Shown here in pieces: positions 34,801 to 49,800 of a DNA stretch of 64,000 nucleotides. The translations under genes and the position numbers were made by a program. The notes beneath the pieces are model-generated. The model did not search any database. It was not told where the DNA came from and saw only the letters and a list, made by a program, of their open reading frames with translations. The stretch's first letter is position 1, and each line of letters starts with the position of its first letter. Source of the stretch: Turritopsis dohrnii (taxonomy: Eukaryota; Cnidaria; Hydrozoa; Anthoathecata; Oceaniidae); the NCBI GenBank assembly GCA_027922465.2, contig BQMF02000814.1:1-64000 (forward strand), given 5' to 3'.

Positions 34801-37800
34801 AAATACTTGATATTTATATACTTGATATGGTTTATGCACAAGTTTAGTATTTGGTTAAAAGCGACAAGTACCAGTGATGTTTCCTTTCAATAATGCTGTT
34901 TTACTTTTTAATAATATTTTTAGGTATTGAAAACAGTTGGCTGCAAGTTTGTTTTGACTCTGTGCATCTTATATCTGCAATTGCTATACAAGGTCAAGGG
35001 AAAGATGGTGATGGCATGGTTACAAACTTTGAAATACGTTATGGCTATTCAAGTGACAATGTCAATAAAGAATATAAACTTCATAATACTAAATATGTAA
35101 GCTCAATATATTAGTTCATAATTACTTTGAAATCATGATGAAAATTATATTATTTAATTTTTGCTAGAATTACCCTTGATCGAGAGTGTGCTTGTACTTT
35201 TGATTATGATTATGATAATGACAACTCACAATACAATCTATTGACTACTTTCTTTATATATACATAAATCAGTATTTTAGGTGACATTGATGATGACTTG
35301 TAAGCTAATTCATTATTCTCCTTGTAATTTCGTAAGAACCATTGTAAAATATGGATATGCCCTGAAATAAAGCATTATTGATATGAATGAAGGAAAAACA
35401 AACTTGTTTATAAAAACATGTTATCTTTATACGAGGCTTTTCGTTCTACAAGAACATCATCATGTATGTACAATAAAATTAAAACGTGTTTGTATAAGTT
35501 GTTTAAAATCTATTTAAAAATTTATTAAAATATAAAAAATTGTTTAGGGATTTCCTAAGTGATGTCGTTTTTAAAAAGGTTTAATGCCAAAATGGCTTTT
35601 TGAAGAGGACCAAAGATTGGCCATCTTAATGCAATTACCATACTCTCAGAAGACCGAACTTTCTTGTTACAAAATGTTGAATCGTTTAGAGAATTTTACA
35701 AATAATAACGCAAAATTTGTTGTCACTTGGAAAACAAAGAAAATAAAATCTCTTTTCCCGTTGAAAGATAAAGTTATACACAGATCATCCATGATTTACG
35801 AAGGTTCATGTTTGTGTGGTGATAATTACATGAAAGTATATGAAATTACGTGGAACGGTTGGAAACGCTTCAGTATGTTGATCAGAACGCGAGGAATTCT
35901 GAACCTGCAAAGTATTTTTTGAAGAATGAGGGTCATTCTTTTTCGTGGAAAATAATTTCCAACGCTCCAAATAACTATAAAAAGCGAAACACTTTAGGGG
36001 CATTTTTTATAATGACGAGAAAACCATCTGTTAATGATCAATTAGACATTAAATTTTAGAAATTTTAAAGACTTTTTAAAGCGGCATCATTTAGGAAATC
36101 CCTATACAATTTTTTATCTTTTAATGAATACTTTCACTCTTTTCACATTTTTTTCACCATTTTGCTTAATAAGATCAAATTTCTGTTTCAAATTTCATCA
36201 AGCCGCAAAATTAATTCCCCCAAAAATCTTCTTTTAATTTTGAATGTGAAAATAAGTTCCCGCAAAGTCTCCATTGAAAACAAAATCGTGAAAATCAGTG
36301 AAAATGTTTTGTTTCTGTGAAATTTATAAAAACCACAATCCACAAAAATAAGTTCCCACGAAAGTTAATTCCCTTAAAGGTAGTTGATCAGTGATACAAA
36401 AAGTCTGAAAATGGTGTAATGTAGAATCAACAAGAAAAGTTTTTTTAAACTTCGTAATGCTATTGTAACATAAAAATTATTCTTATTTCCATTATTATAA
36501 TGTAGTTATTTGTTGGAGCACAGACAAGATATAGAACAAGTGTCAGCAATTTTCTGCACGAGCTCTATGCAAGATGTATCAGATTGGAAGCCATGGTTTG
36601 TTCAATAAGTTGTGCTGCACGGATTGAAATGCTTGGCTGCAGAAATGGTAAGTTGAAGATAGCAGTAGAAATGATCTGTATTTTATCGCAAAAAGTTACT
36701 GTGTATATATATTGGTTGTTCGTAAGGATAGTACACTATAATCAATACTATAAGGATATGGTAAATGTTTAACTTCTCTTGTAGCAACTCTTCCTGCACC
36801 GAATATTACAAGATCAGAAACAGCACTTGATTGTATTGTACGCAATGCTCAGCCAACATTATTTTGGAAAGTAAATGGACACCATATCGATGACAGCCTA
36901 TATAGTACCACCAACACCACTGACAGCAATGTGAATGGATATGTCAAGTCAACATTGACGTTTAATGAGGATATCAGTAATACTATCCTGGACCTCAGGA
37001 ACTGTAAAGATGTTCCAGCCAGAAAAACTTTGTTATGTTCGGCAAAATATTCGTGCAATGCTGCCTATGGAGATAAATCCATAGAAAAAAAAATTGTTGT
37101 TAAAGTTGAACATAAAGGTAAGTGATGTTAAATAATAGTAATAACAAACAGAAGTGCTTACCTTCACGATGTTCTCTTCAATTTTATGTTATATTATTTT
37201 ATGTTATCTAGAGAAAGCTGCATGTGTTAAAAACATTTCCATAACTGCATCAAACACATCTGCACAAATAACCTGGACGATATGTCCAACCAGAAGAATT
37301 CTGCCTTTGTCATATGATCTATTACTTGAAAGAGATGGATCTATTATATACAATATTAGCAGTTTAAATGAAACAAATTTGTCTATTGGGACATTAACTC
37401 CATTTACTGTATACTGTGTTAAGATAACAAGTCGAAATAAATATTCAATCTCCCAGACTGCAAAAGAAACATTTTCTACAAAACAAGGAGGTAATACTTG
37501 TGTTGCTTTTGATGTCAAAGCACTTTAAAAATACAGTTATTAATCAATTTAAACATACTTTCTGTCACTGAAATTGGACATTCGCATAAGAAGTGTTAAA
37601 ATATTTTTTCTATAGTTAGCGACAAAAGCTTTCTGTCTTATGCCATCCATCATTAGTATCTTAATGTATTTGTTAATATTTTTATTTTCACATAAGAAAT
37701 TTTAAAACTTGTCATGAAATACTTTTGATTTTATGTCAGCATTAAATTCAACTATTCATTTTAGTTTCTGAACCTCCAAGAATTTTCAGCTGCGCCCAGT

Positions 37801-40800
37801 TTTACTTTACCTCTCTGACATTCAAATGGAAAAAACCAAGTATTACAAATGGCATTATTCATAACTACAAGATAATGTGTTGCAGAAGCAACTGCAAAGA
37901 AAAAGTAGTTCGTGATGATATTTCAGCTAGTATGGAAAGTGCTACTGTTTATGGTTTGGCTACCTCCACAGAATATCATTGCAAGGTAGAAGATTTCTGT
38001 GTTTCGATAGCTATAAACATGTTATTATTTGTTATTTGTTTATCCTTTATATTCCTGTTTTGTAGATCCAAGCTTATACTGCCAAAGGGCAAATTGCTGG
38101 AAAGTGGAGTTCCGTTTTTCAAGCAAAAACAACGTTTAAAGGTGCTGTTTGATGTTCCAATATTATTTATCAGTTTTTACTATAAATGATGTAAAAGCAG
38201 CAGGATTCTTAAAAGAGGAATGATTGTGAAGCAATAACATATTGTTTGCTTATAATAAGAGAGCATTACGTTCGACTTCATCGAAGATCTTCGACTTCTG
38301 AATTATTTAGATGTCTGCAGCTTACCTGTTGGGATTGAAAACGGACTAATTCCAGATGAACAGTTGCAATATGGTAATAAATCTGTGCCAAAACCACGCT
38401 TAAATAGTGAAAAATTTCCTTGCTTGGATTTGCAGAAGCCGGCATTGGTTGATCTTGGTAAGATAATGACGATTACTGGGATGGCATTTCAAGGAAACTC
38501 CAGTGTCGAAAATGTATACATTCGTTTCGGAACTGAGAAGGGCTTAATGAGTTTGTTGATTAATGGGACTGAAGGCACAGATTCACGAAGGGTGTGTATT
38601 GTGATTTTTGTGATTACCATCAACTTTAATTACCACCAACGCCATATCTACAGACTCTGCTCTTACCTTTATCATCACCACTAGTCACCTTTGTCTTCTT
38701 AAGAATAGCTCATAGCTCTTTAAGCGTTTCCATAATTCTGACTTTTCAGTTAAACCTGCAACTTATTCACAAAAGAGATCATCAGCATAAAGCAATTCTA
38801 CAGGACAACCTAAGCAATAATCATTATAACTTTACAGGGGATTTTGTTTTCAACTTGATAACAACTTCTGCTTCTTACATTTTGACATGGTTAACATTTG
38901 TAACTGCATAGCCAATAATCATAAACTCTTTTTTCCCTCAAGTTTCTAATTGTCCTTTGAAATATCTTTTTTTAGCAGTCATGATTCACAGGCGACCGTA
39001 ACGTTAATTCACAAGTTACTGATTATAGTGTCTTACTATTATACCATGAAGTTATGATATAAAAAAAGACTTTTTCATGATAACATTGCTTGTTTATATT
39101 TCAGCTCTATCGATATCCAGCTGGTGAACTAACGTTAAGACACTGGTTCGAAAAGAAAGACTTTTTTACTGCTAGATACATTGAATTGAATTTCCAAGGT
39201 GCTGTTCCAATTTGTTTCAAGATGGAGTTATATGGATGTGAGGAAAGTAAGTTTCTGATCTTTCCTCACTGATGTCATTTAGAAGCAATGCACTTACAAT
39301 TCACTCAATAACCAAGTCCTTTTATTGTTCAGTTTGCTCTGAAATTCTGCAGCCGAAATCGATCAAAGCAACTAAAGAGGAAGATTCAGTTACTAAGTCA
39401 AGTAAAATCAACTATGACATGAAAAAACGAGTTACCATAGCTGGAATACTTGTGAAAAAAAATAAAACCCAAAAAAGCAGCATAAAAATTGAAACTGGGA
39501 GTGAGCAAAGAAATTTGTCTCCTTTGTATAATAAGGTATGTTCAAAATTTGTGTTGTATACTGGCATATATAGGAATGGATAATAATTTATCTGGCATAT
39601 TTCAGAACTTTCAAAGCGACTTCACTAATGAGCTGCAAGTAATGCATTGGTTCAACACAACATTTGTCAGTGATTTTCTTACAATAACTGAAAATAAAGG
39701 CAGAAGTTCGTTTCAGATTGTTGGATGCAAATCTGGTTAGTCATCACAATCTTTTGCTTTTCTTTTCTGGCCATTTCTGTTGTTATTGCTATTGAAATGC
39801 AAGATAACATATCTGTAATGAAATAAAACATTATTTCAGTGTCTAAACATGTATGAATTCTTTTGATTTCGAATTAGTTACTTCAGAGGATAATACCAAA
39901 TAAAAAAAATATTAATTGAAATATTATGAATTATGCAGATCTCCAAATATGTAAAGCAATTTTTGTTTCAAATGTTAGAATGCATGGTGAAATTGTGGAC
40001 AAAATCAAAATTGAAACCGTCGATAACGACATTAAATGCTGTTACTTCCACTGCTGACTTCAAGTTAAATGCAGTTGGGAATCCCAAAAACATTGGTATT
40101 TTAATTTCTTACACATGTACATCTAGTTATCATTATAATGGTTCATTAGCATTGTTGTTGTGATTTATACAAAGGTGCGCTGCATTGGATCCAAATTTGT
40201 TTCAATGATTTGAAAGTTATTAGTGCTATTGCAATCCAAGGAGGCGGTCATAACAATTCTGGAAAAATAAACAATTATCAAATTTCGTTTGCTTACAAAA
40301 GTGGCAGTATATTTTGGGACTATGTGTTCAATGGTAAAAACCAGGTAGCATTTTTCATAGCTTTATAAGTCATTAAGAATTATAATCTTTCCGTAAGCAA
40401 CAGAAGTTTCTATCGAGCTCATGCTATGTATAAAATAGCCACAGTCATCAGAACGATCTCGGTTGGTTTTTGTATAAACTATTTGTACAAATATTTGTGA
40501 CATATCTTTTTTCTTTTCATATTATAGAGTAAACTGTATGATTGTGTAAATTTTGTTGAGTCCTGTATGGGCTTGTTGTGTATATGATCATATGACCATT
40601 AACGACCAATCTCTAATAATTAATTACGGTCATACTAATTAGATTTGTCCACAAATTATGTTTATGTCTAAAACATAAAGATACAAGCAATGGTGATACA
40701 TTGTCTCTGTTAATAACTATGAACGGCGTGTTGTTATCAGCAATATTTTGTTGTTCATATTAGTCATTTAATGGTCCGTACAATCGATATTCTACGAAAG

Positions 40801-43800
40801 TCAATTATGTTCCTGTACCAGTTACAGCTGCCTGCTTACGCCTTACTCCGACAAAGTGTCATAAAAAATGTGCGATTCGCTGGGATCTGTTAGGTTGCAA
40901 TAAAGGTAAATGATGATTCCTTAAACAGCGCATGAAAATTCGAAAGCCTTGTGTCTTTTTAAATCCGTCTGACCAGTTGATTTTTTATCAAGTTCTGTGA
41001 CTTTAAATGTACATAAATGTTTGGTCATGTCTGTAAACACTTTTCCAACCAAAATGATGATTGGGATGTTAATGAAATTGTCACAGAAACTGTTGTTGGT
41101 TCTTTTTATTATACATGTAAAATACTTTGTTGTACCAATAATAAAATAATGATAAAATTTACACAAAAATAATAGCATTCGTTTAGTCTGGTAATAACTT
41201 TCATCACGTTAATAGTGCTTCTTTATAGTGTTAACATCATCACTGGTTTCATTTTAATGATATGGTAGTTTGGTATAATCTGCCAGAATAATGTATTATT
41301 ATGTCTTGTTTTGGTGTTAGGCTCACATCCAAAAATACTTCCCATTGATCCTGTCACTGTTTATAAAGGAAATTCAACATCATTACAATGCAAGATTGTA
41401 TCTCAGCCTGGATTTCGTCATGAGTGGATTTTAAATGGCAATTATAGTTTACCTTATCAAAAATATCATCTTCAATTAAAGAATGAAACATTTTTTAAGG
41501 AAGAGAGACAAATTAACGGCACCAATGTGTCGGTATTAAGAATACAAAAAAATATTACTGAACTCATTGGTAACAGTAGCTTGCCATGCAGTCTTAATGC
41601 AGTGAAAGATACAGCTACATGTTATCTGAACTACAGTTGTGTTGCATTTTATAAAGACACTATTAAAGGATATCAACACACTAAAGTTACCTATGAAGGA
41701 CTCAATGGTATGTTTATGTTTTTCTTAGTTTCATTTTATGCAAACAATGTCACACTTTAATAGCATTGGGAGTATGTGTCTTTAATGTTGGAGTATAAAA
41801 TTTCTACTGGTACGAAGTTGTTGATTTGCCATCTGTTAATCTTCCCTAGGGATTCCTATTTTTATGATTGTATTGATATTTTTTTCATGATACATTTTCT
41901 GTTTAATCCTTTATTTCAAGTGCGATTTTTTTCCCTTAAGCTGTTTTATTCAGTTCACATGAAATTGGTTGATAACTCAATAATCACTATTTCTTATAGC
42001 TACAGTTGTCCCACCATTATTAAAAACCACTAAAACAAATACCACAGCAATCTTTATATGGAATCATACAGCGTACAAGGAAAAATCTGATTTTCCAATT
42101 GTTCGTTATGCCCTTATATTCAACGAAACAACATGGAAAAGCAAAGTTGTATCTGCTACCATGTCTAGAACACAATCTGGCTTACTTCCACATACAGTCT
42201 ATAGTGTTGCTTTGATTGCTTATAACCGGTTTAACGTATCATCCACAAACATCACTCAAACATTTCGAACAGAAGAAGGAGGTAGCTTTCTTTAAAATCT
42301 TATGGCGTTTATAATTCTATTCTAAAGTTCTTTCTATTAAATCTACCATAATCTGTGTTTGTTTATGTTTAACTTATACTGATGGGGTACTTCAATGGCA
42401 GTGGACAGCAAAATATTTTAGTTATTTCTTCAGTTATCCTGCTCAATATAGATAACATATAACCAGAATGCAATAGTGTTCGTTGATTTTATTTCATTAA
42501 GATTATACTGTGTCCAAAGCAGTTTGAATGCAGATGTATGATTATTTAAATCTAATTTTAAGTTATGAATGAAATGTTGTCTTTGTTCTATAGTTCCATC
42601 AGTTTGCCGAGATTTAAAACTTGAAGTGTTATCCGAGGAAGAAATTTCTGTTAGTTGGATTCAACCTTCTCCAGCAAATGGTATTATCAGCAAATACGAG
42701 ATAGAATACATGATGAATGGAACTGCAGAAAGCTTCTTGGTGGCTTTAAATAGTTCCCTTGAAGCGGAAAGCGTTAGTGCAACCTTATCCAATCTAAGGA
42801 ATTATAAACATTATAAAGTGCGAGTAAGAAATTTGTTCAGGTTCAATTCGATTGTATCATTCCATGTTTTAATAATAGTCATTCCATAAATTCTGCTATC
42901 TTTATCTTATAAAGTTTGTTTTATGATGCATGGTTGTGGTTAATTTGTTGCTGACATAAAAGAAACTATATGTAGATAACCTAAATATGATTTGCTATGT
43001 TCCATTTTTACCTAAAATTTTGCTTCAAAAGATAAGTAATATTAAAATGGATGCTATTTACAGAAAAACTTAACATTCAATGGTAAAAACAGAAGATTTC
43101 TCGATGAGGCTCCACTTTCAATGAAATACTTAAACAACTGAAAACATCAGAGAATGTTTCATTTTGTTAAAAACACATTTGTAAAAATATATATCTTTCA
43201 CGAAGCTTTTTGTAATCTTGTTACATTCTCAAGTGATATTATGTTATAGGTCAGAGCTTATACAAATAACAATCTTCTTGTTGGGCCATGGAGTGAATGG
43301 AGGATCGAACAAACATTTGAAGGCAGTAAGATACTTTTACTAATGACAATTGCTAGCAAAATAATTTTAATGGTATCAGAGAAAGGGTTTCTAATTTCAT
43401 TGCAGAACCAAGTGCTCCACGACATGTTCAAGGTAATCCATTCACATCAACATCAGTAAACATCTCGTGGCAACAACCTTCCGAAATCAATGGAGTGATC
43501 CAAACGTATACGGTACAAGATTTTAATCATCATAACAAAAAAAAAATACTCACATGTCGTTCTGTGTTTTGCTTACAAATTTTACTATCATAGATTTCCA
43601 CTATTGGCTCTAAAGATTACTTCAAAGATTTCAAACATCATCAAGTGAATGAAACAAGTGCTTCAGTCTTTCATCTGGACAATTTATATCCTGGTACGGT
43701 TTATTCCATCTCTATAAATGCTGCAACAGGTGGTGGAACGGGACCACAGTCTGACGTCATTGAAGTCAATACTACTTATGATAGTAAGATTTATTTTTAG

Positions 43801-46800
43801 ATGGTTATGTATTTTTCCTTATAGTTATGAAATGAATATGCTGCTGTCACTGTTTCCATTAACTGTTTGTGAACGATCCTTTTAGAACCATATGATGCAA
43901 AGATTCTTGTCAACAGATCAAATATAGACATTGAAATCATGTTTTACAGTGTTAAGCCATACACTGGACCGATAAGGTGTGTCGCATTTTGCGATTTTGC
44001 GATTTGAATAACTGAGGAATCTCATGTTATTTCTGTGCATTAGTTGTGTTTCTTAAATGCTAAGTTCTTGTCAGTTTATTATTGCGTATCTTATTATGTA
44101 AATTCAATTTCACAGATCCGAATTTGAAAATAAAATTGTGTTTTCAGATATCAAAGATATTGAAATTTTCATATTTCTAATAAAATTGATTGGGATTGAT
44201 TGATTCAAACTGATATGTTTGATTGATCATTTGATGATGGTCATTCTGCAGTCTTCTTTTCCGTAGATCATAAAAATGCTCTTTGTCTCAACCAAAAGTT
44301 TTTCTTTATATTGTTAACTTCTTTCTTTAGTTATTATCTTCTGAATATTGGAAATTCATCTTTTGATTGTCCCAGCAAGATGTCCAATTCTTTCACAGCT
44401 CTGAGAATTGACAAAAGAAACTTATCTAGTTTGGGAAACAATGTGAAGATAGAGAAAGGGAATGAAGAAGTCATTTTTTTCGGCCAACAAATAACCTTGG
44501 ATCTTATTGGAAACTTTACACTTTGTTGGCAAGCTGTGATAATCAATTATGATGTAAGTCTGTCTCATTCATTCAATGAAGACATCCGCATTATCATAAT
44601 CATTGTGTCAAATTAAATTACTGTTATTCGGGTGACATTACTTAAAAATGCAACTTTTTACAGCTGAATATCAAATTTGACATGACTCTATCTCATGAAT
44701 CTATTACCCTTCTCAGATTTACTTAATCAAAACGTTCATTTATTTGTTTTAAAACCAGTTTAACCAAGCAAGATTAGTCATTTCTTAGTCCTGTCAGTTC
44801 ATACATTTTTCACGAAGTTCTATCAACAAGTTGTTATTAAGGTGTATAAAGCCGATTTTATGTCGAAGATTATCGTTTTATTCGACAAAGTCTGCTGCAC
44901 TTAATTCATTACGTCGCACTTTCACTTTATACAGTCGAATTTTCACCGCTTTTAATATGGAGTTTAATTCGACACGGCAATTATGGAGTCGTATAAAGCT
45001 GTCTTATATCTTTGCCTAGTTATGGAACAAAATATACAAAATGCATCATCTCATTATGTTCCAAATCCACGACTGCAAAATAGTGCAATTGTAACTTAAC
45101 AAAAACCATTCTTTCTTTATGATATCATTTTCAATCTCTTGAATGTGTTTAATAAACTTGTCTTGTTTAATCATTCTTTTAGGGAACAAAAATAAAAGGT
45201 GCTTTATCAAAAGAAATAATTGGTATCTATTTTATTGTTGTCATCAAATTTTGGAAAATAAACTTCTTGTCTTATTTTATGTTAACTCCTGATGAAATGT
45301 ATACGTTTTATGAGATTTGCTACTAAGTATATGATTTGAAGAGATAGTTCCTCATAGTGCAAATTCTTCTTATAGAAAGGCGAGATTTGCAAACAATGGA
45401 TCGAAATGCTGTTAGTACTACAAACACAACCATATCGATTGAGTTATTAGAAGGACCAAGTGGGACGAGGTGAGAAAGTAGTTTTGATATAGTGGAACTA
45501 GATCAATAGGACGCTAAGAAAATATATTTTTTCAGTCGCTATAATCACAGCATTCAGATAAAGTCTTTGAAATAAAGAACAGCCTTCCTTTAAAGGATGG
45601 AAGGACTAAGAATTACTGGTTACTTTCTCTGTTTAGGTTTTATCAAATTGTGGTGGTTGAAGGATATGAAGATTCTCTTCGACCAGATCCAAAGAAACTG
45701 AAACCATTCAAAAAAGCTGGCGAACCTTATATTACTGCTGAAATTTCTGCAGCAGATTTTGAACAATGTAAAACATTCACGATTGGCAATGAAAAACCAT
45801 GCCCTGAAAATTCCCCAGTCGGATATGAACAAATAGTGTATGAAAATGTCAAGTTGAAAAAGGGCACAAATTTTTCTGTGATTCAATTGGCTATTGTTGA
45901 TGAAAATGTAAAGCAAATAAGCTTTTAAATTCATTGCTGTCATGGTAACGACTGCATAGAATTTAACCTATTGCTTTTATTTACAGACATATTACTCATC
46001 ACCATGGCTGACATCAATTCGAACACAAGGTAGGCTCACTCGTTGATTTCAGTATTTCAAGATTTTTTTGTCTTCTGATCATATGTTTCTTCTGGTCTGT
46101 AATTTTGCTGTTCAGCTTGTTAAGCTTGTCAGCACAAACTGATTGATTGAATTGTCATCAGATGTTCGAATTCCACACTTGATCCTAATTGATTCATATA
46201 GGCTAGTATTCAACTTGAAAGCTGGAATTGAATGTGCCAGTTACTGAAGCTGTTCTGCGTTGATGAGATGTAAAGGTTTCATTCCACCCAACACTTTATA
46301 TAGGTGGCAGTTCTGTTTGATGACTAAGTGACTATCAATACATGCAAATGAATATACCTGTTGAAGCTCTACTTATAACTAGCTACCTATAAACTTTTCA
46401 GAAATTTGTCAGGATTTTTCAGTTTTTTTTTCTATTTTCTTCATATTCTTGTTGTAGGAAAATATATTCCACCGCAGGCGAAGAAAACTGGTGACAACAA
46501 TACAACAGTGATCATCGTGGTGGTCGTCATTTTGGTTGTCGTTGTTGGAATATGCATTGCAGCCGGAATAATTTTTCATAAGTAATACTTTTGTTCTATC
46601 AACATTTCAATAAACCTTTTCATAAATATCAATGGAACATACAACGCCTCGTTTCCAAACTAAACATTTTGAAATTTTTTGCTGTATAAGAAAAACTCCT
46701 CCTCAAGAAAACAATTCTACGCAAGTATACATTTTTAAACTGAGGCGATTGATGTAATAATGTGTTTTTTTCTAAAATCGATGATGTTAAGAAATACTGT

Positions 46801-49800
46801 TTACTCCCACTTTCTGTAAGTGTCGGTAAGTCGAAATGATAGTTAGCTACTCGAATTCTTGATAACTCGAACTTTCCAAACATTATCTTGACAACTTCCA
46901 ACAATTTTGTTTGTCCCCCTGAGATTCAACTTTCTTGAATTTTTATTCTTCTATTTTTATTACATGTATGAAAAAAACAACGCCATAATTTACTTATTTA
47001 TTAAAAAGAGCCGAATCCTTTCGATTTTTTACACCATCATCAAGGAAACAAGTTGCTCTTTCTTACTTGCAAGTTTGTGCGACGATTACTATCCAATTAA
47101 AAGTCGTGAATTTCCAAAATTGCTAATTCGTCCTTTGCATTATTTAGGAAGCGTCAAGGAAATAACAAATCAAGCAGTAGTCCAGTGAAGAAGCGGACTC
47201 ATATTGAAATGGGATTAGTCAATGATGGACAGGATGCAGATGAAAATGATGAAATGATGAAAGATGACGCTCTTGACCGACCTCCACCTGATAAAATTGT
47301 CATCGATCCTAAACATCCTGCAATAACAGTGAAAGCCTTTCCTAACAAATGGAAACAATTGAAGAAAGATAGCAACATTGCTTTGACGGAAGAATTCAAG
47401 GTAAATAGGATTTGATAGAATCTCTTGGAACCCCTGATACTTCACGACATACAAGCATAGATATTATTATTACAATATGCAGCCATGATGAATAAAAAAA
47501 AACATTTTTTTATAAACAAGTTTTTCTTTTTCCCATATTGCATATGTCATTTTTTGAAGGGTAACTGCTTTGACTATATTGATCTCCTAGAGAATTAAAA
47601 ATCGAATTGAATTTTAATTCGATCGCAATCTCGATGTGTAAAGCTATACTTGAGGCCGTTTTTCATAAAGACGTTCTTTCCATCACGGCTGGCGCGGAAA
47701 TTTTGGTGCAATTTGCAACATAACTAAATTACTAACTGAATGAAAGTACGAAGCCTATGCGCAATACTTAATCGACATGACTCATCACGAACGGTTCATG
47801 TCAGTTGAAGCATAAGATGATGAGTTAATTACGAGTCAGATGGTTTAACGGGAGAGAACATATAATTTTATAATTCTTCTTCATTTTTTTTTGTGGTTTC
47901 ATAATGACAAGTTGACGTTTCACGTTCATAGGCCTTGGCGTCTGGTCAGCAGTTTCGATGGGACGACGCAATGACCGCTGAATCAAGACAGAAAAACAGA
48001 TATGCAAATATCGTCACGTGTAAATAGATATCTTGATTATGAATCGTTTGCAGCCGTAACTATTAATATCTGTTTGGGTTAACAAAGCATACAACCAAAA
48101 GTGATTTTGTGAACTCAAACGTCAGAAATCTCTCAAGATAGTAACTTCAAATCTCCTCTCCAGGCAGTATACACATGTGCTATTTTTCTGCTTTCGTCAA
48201 CCGGAAAATTCGTCAAGTTCACTACAATTGAAAAGGTTCATCGCGTGATTACAGTGCTTTTGTGAAAATCCCATGATGTGATTGGTTTGACCTTCTTTTT
48301 AGATAATCATTCAAGGATTCACTTACCAACATCTTCTACGAACCAAAATGATTACATCAATGCATCTTCTATCCACGTAAGTTAGTCCGTCATGATCTTC
48401 AGTCCATCAGCTGATCCCCAACAAACTTGTACTTTAGTGGAGGAATGTTGCTATGCGACCGGCGAATAACGTGCGGAATATGATTGGCCCAGCGAAAAAT
48501 TTCATCTCATTTAATTTTCGTTCGAACGAATGTATGTCACTTGATCTTGTGCGTCATCATTCGATTTTTTGCTATTATTGTAAATAAATGAATTCATCTC
48601 CTTCTTCAACGGAAAGTCACGAAGATAAAAAAATGGTTTCGTTAATTCTTTCAGGGATATCGAAAGCATGACAAGTACATTGCAACTCAAGGTAATGGCT
48701 GTCTATTACTAAACCTCAATCACCATTTTGTAGAAGCTATCGCTTGTTTTGTGGAAACAAATTTCATTCCTGAGACCATTTTAAACTTTTTTCAATTTTG
48801 AACATGACCATGCAAGTGCTGTTTACCAACAATTTGTGATGAAGCTTTATCTAATGGTTACATCAAAACGAGACTTTTATTTCTTTTGTTCGGAAAATAT
48901 CCTTGTTTGGTAAAAATACAAACAAGATGCCCTTGCAGGCATAAGGATTTCTGCAAAATCAGCTGAAGTATGTAAAAAGAAAGACTACGACATTCTTGAA
49001 ATTTAAGAAAAGTTTAAACCGCAATAGATATTTATTAAATTTCTGATCACGTACTCCCCAAAAATTTGGAAAAACATAATTGTCACCATACAAAACTTTA
49101 GACCAATAAACATCAATAAACTTGATTATCTGAATGACATATGTTCTTTATTTTGTTGGTACGAAATGATATTAAGAATTCAGTGATCAATTCAGATAAG
49201 ACAATGAGTATGCATGTAAGTCAATGTAAATGTTATGAATTTAATATGTATCGTCAATCTTCCTAACAGAATTCCTAAGGACAAAAAGGAAAGCATAGAT
49301 TTTATTGATACGAAATACATTTATATACATACAAAATCAACATACGTAACCGCAAACAGAAATTTGTGCTTTAATTCGAGTAACAATATGTCATTGCCAT
49401 CTTTTTAATTTAAAAACATGCATTATCTGAACTAAATTTCATGAAAAGATTATAAAAATTGATTCAGAAACTTAAAAAGCAATAAATTTTTAATTACGTA
49501 TACACGCCAGGGCATTATGAAAGCATAACTGACACAATACGAACCTTAAGCGGGGTTTACACTATCAGATTCTGTCTGACAGATTCTGTCGATTCGACAG
49601 AATCTGATAGTGTAAACAGAAAATCGAAAGTTTTTTTTGTCGAAAGATTCACCTTTCGACAGAATCTGAAAAGTTGAATTTTTTCAACTTTTCAGATTCT
49701 GTCGAAAGTAAATCAGCCAATGAAATTACAGTTTCGGCTCATTAAATATTAATGATGTGAAGTTTCTAGGAATTTACAAGCACGCACGTTTTATAAAAGA

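Noticed and set aside
45620..45943. 107-codon minus-strand frame
   Set aside because: It is antisense to the large phosphatase exon 45637-45907.
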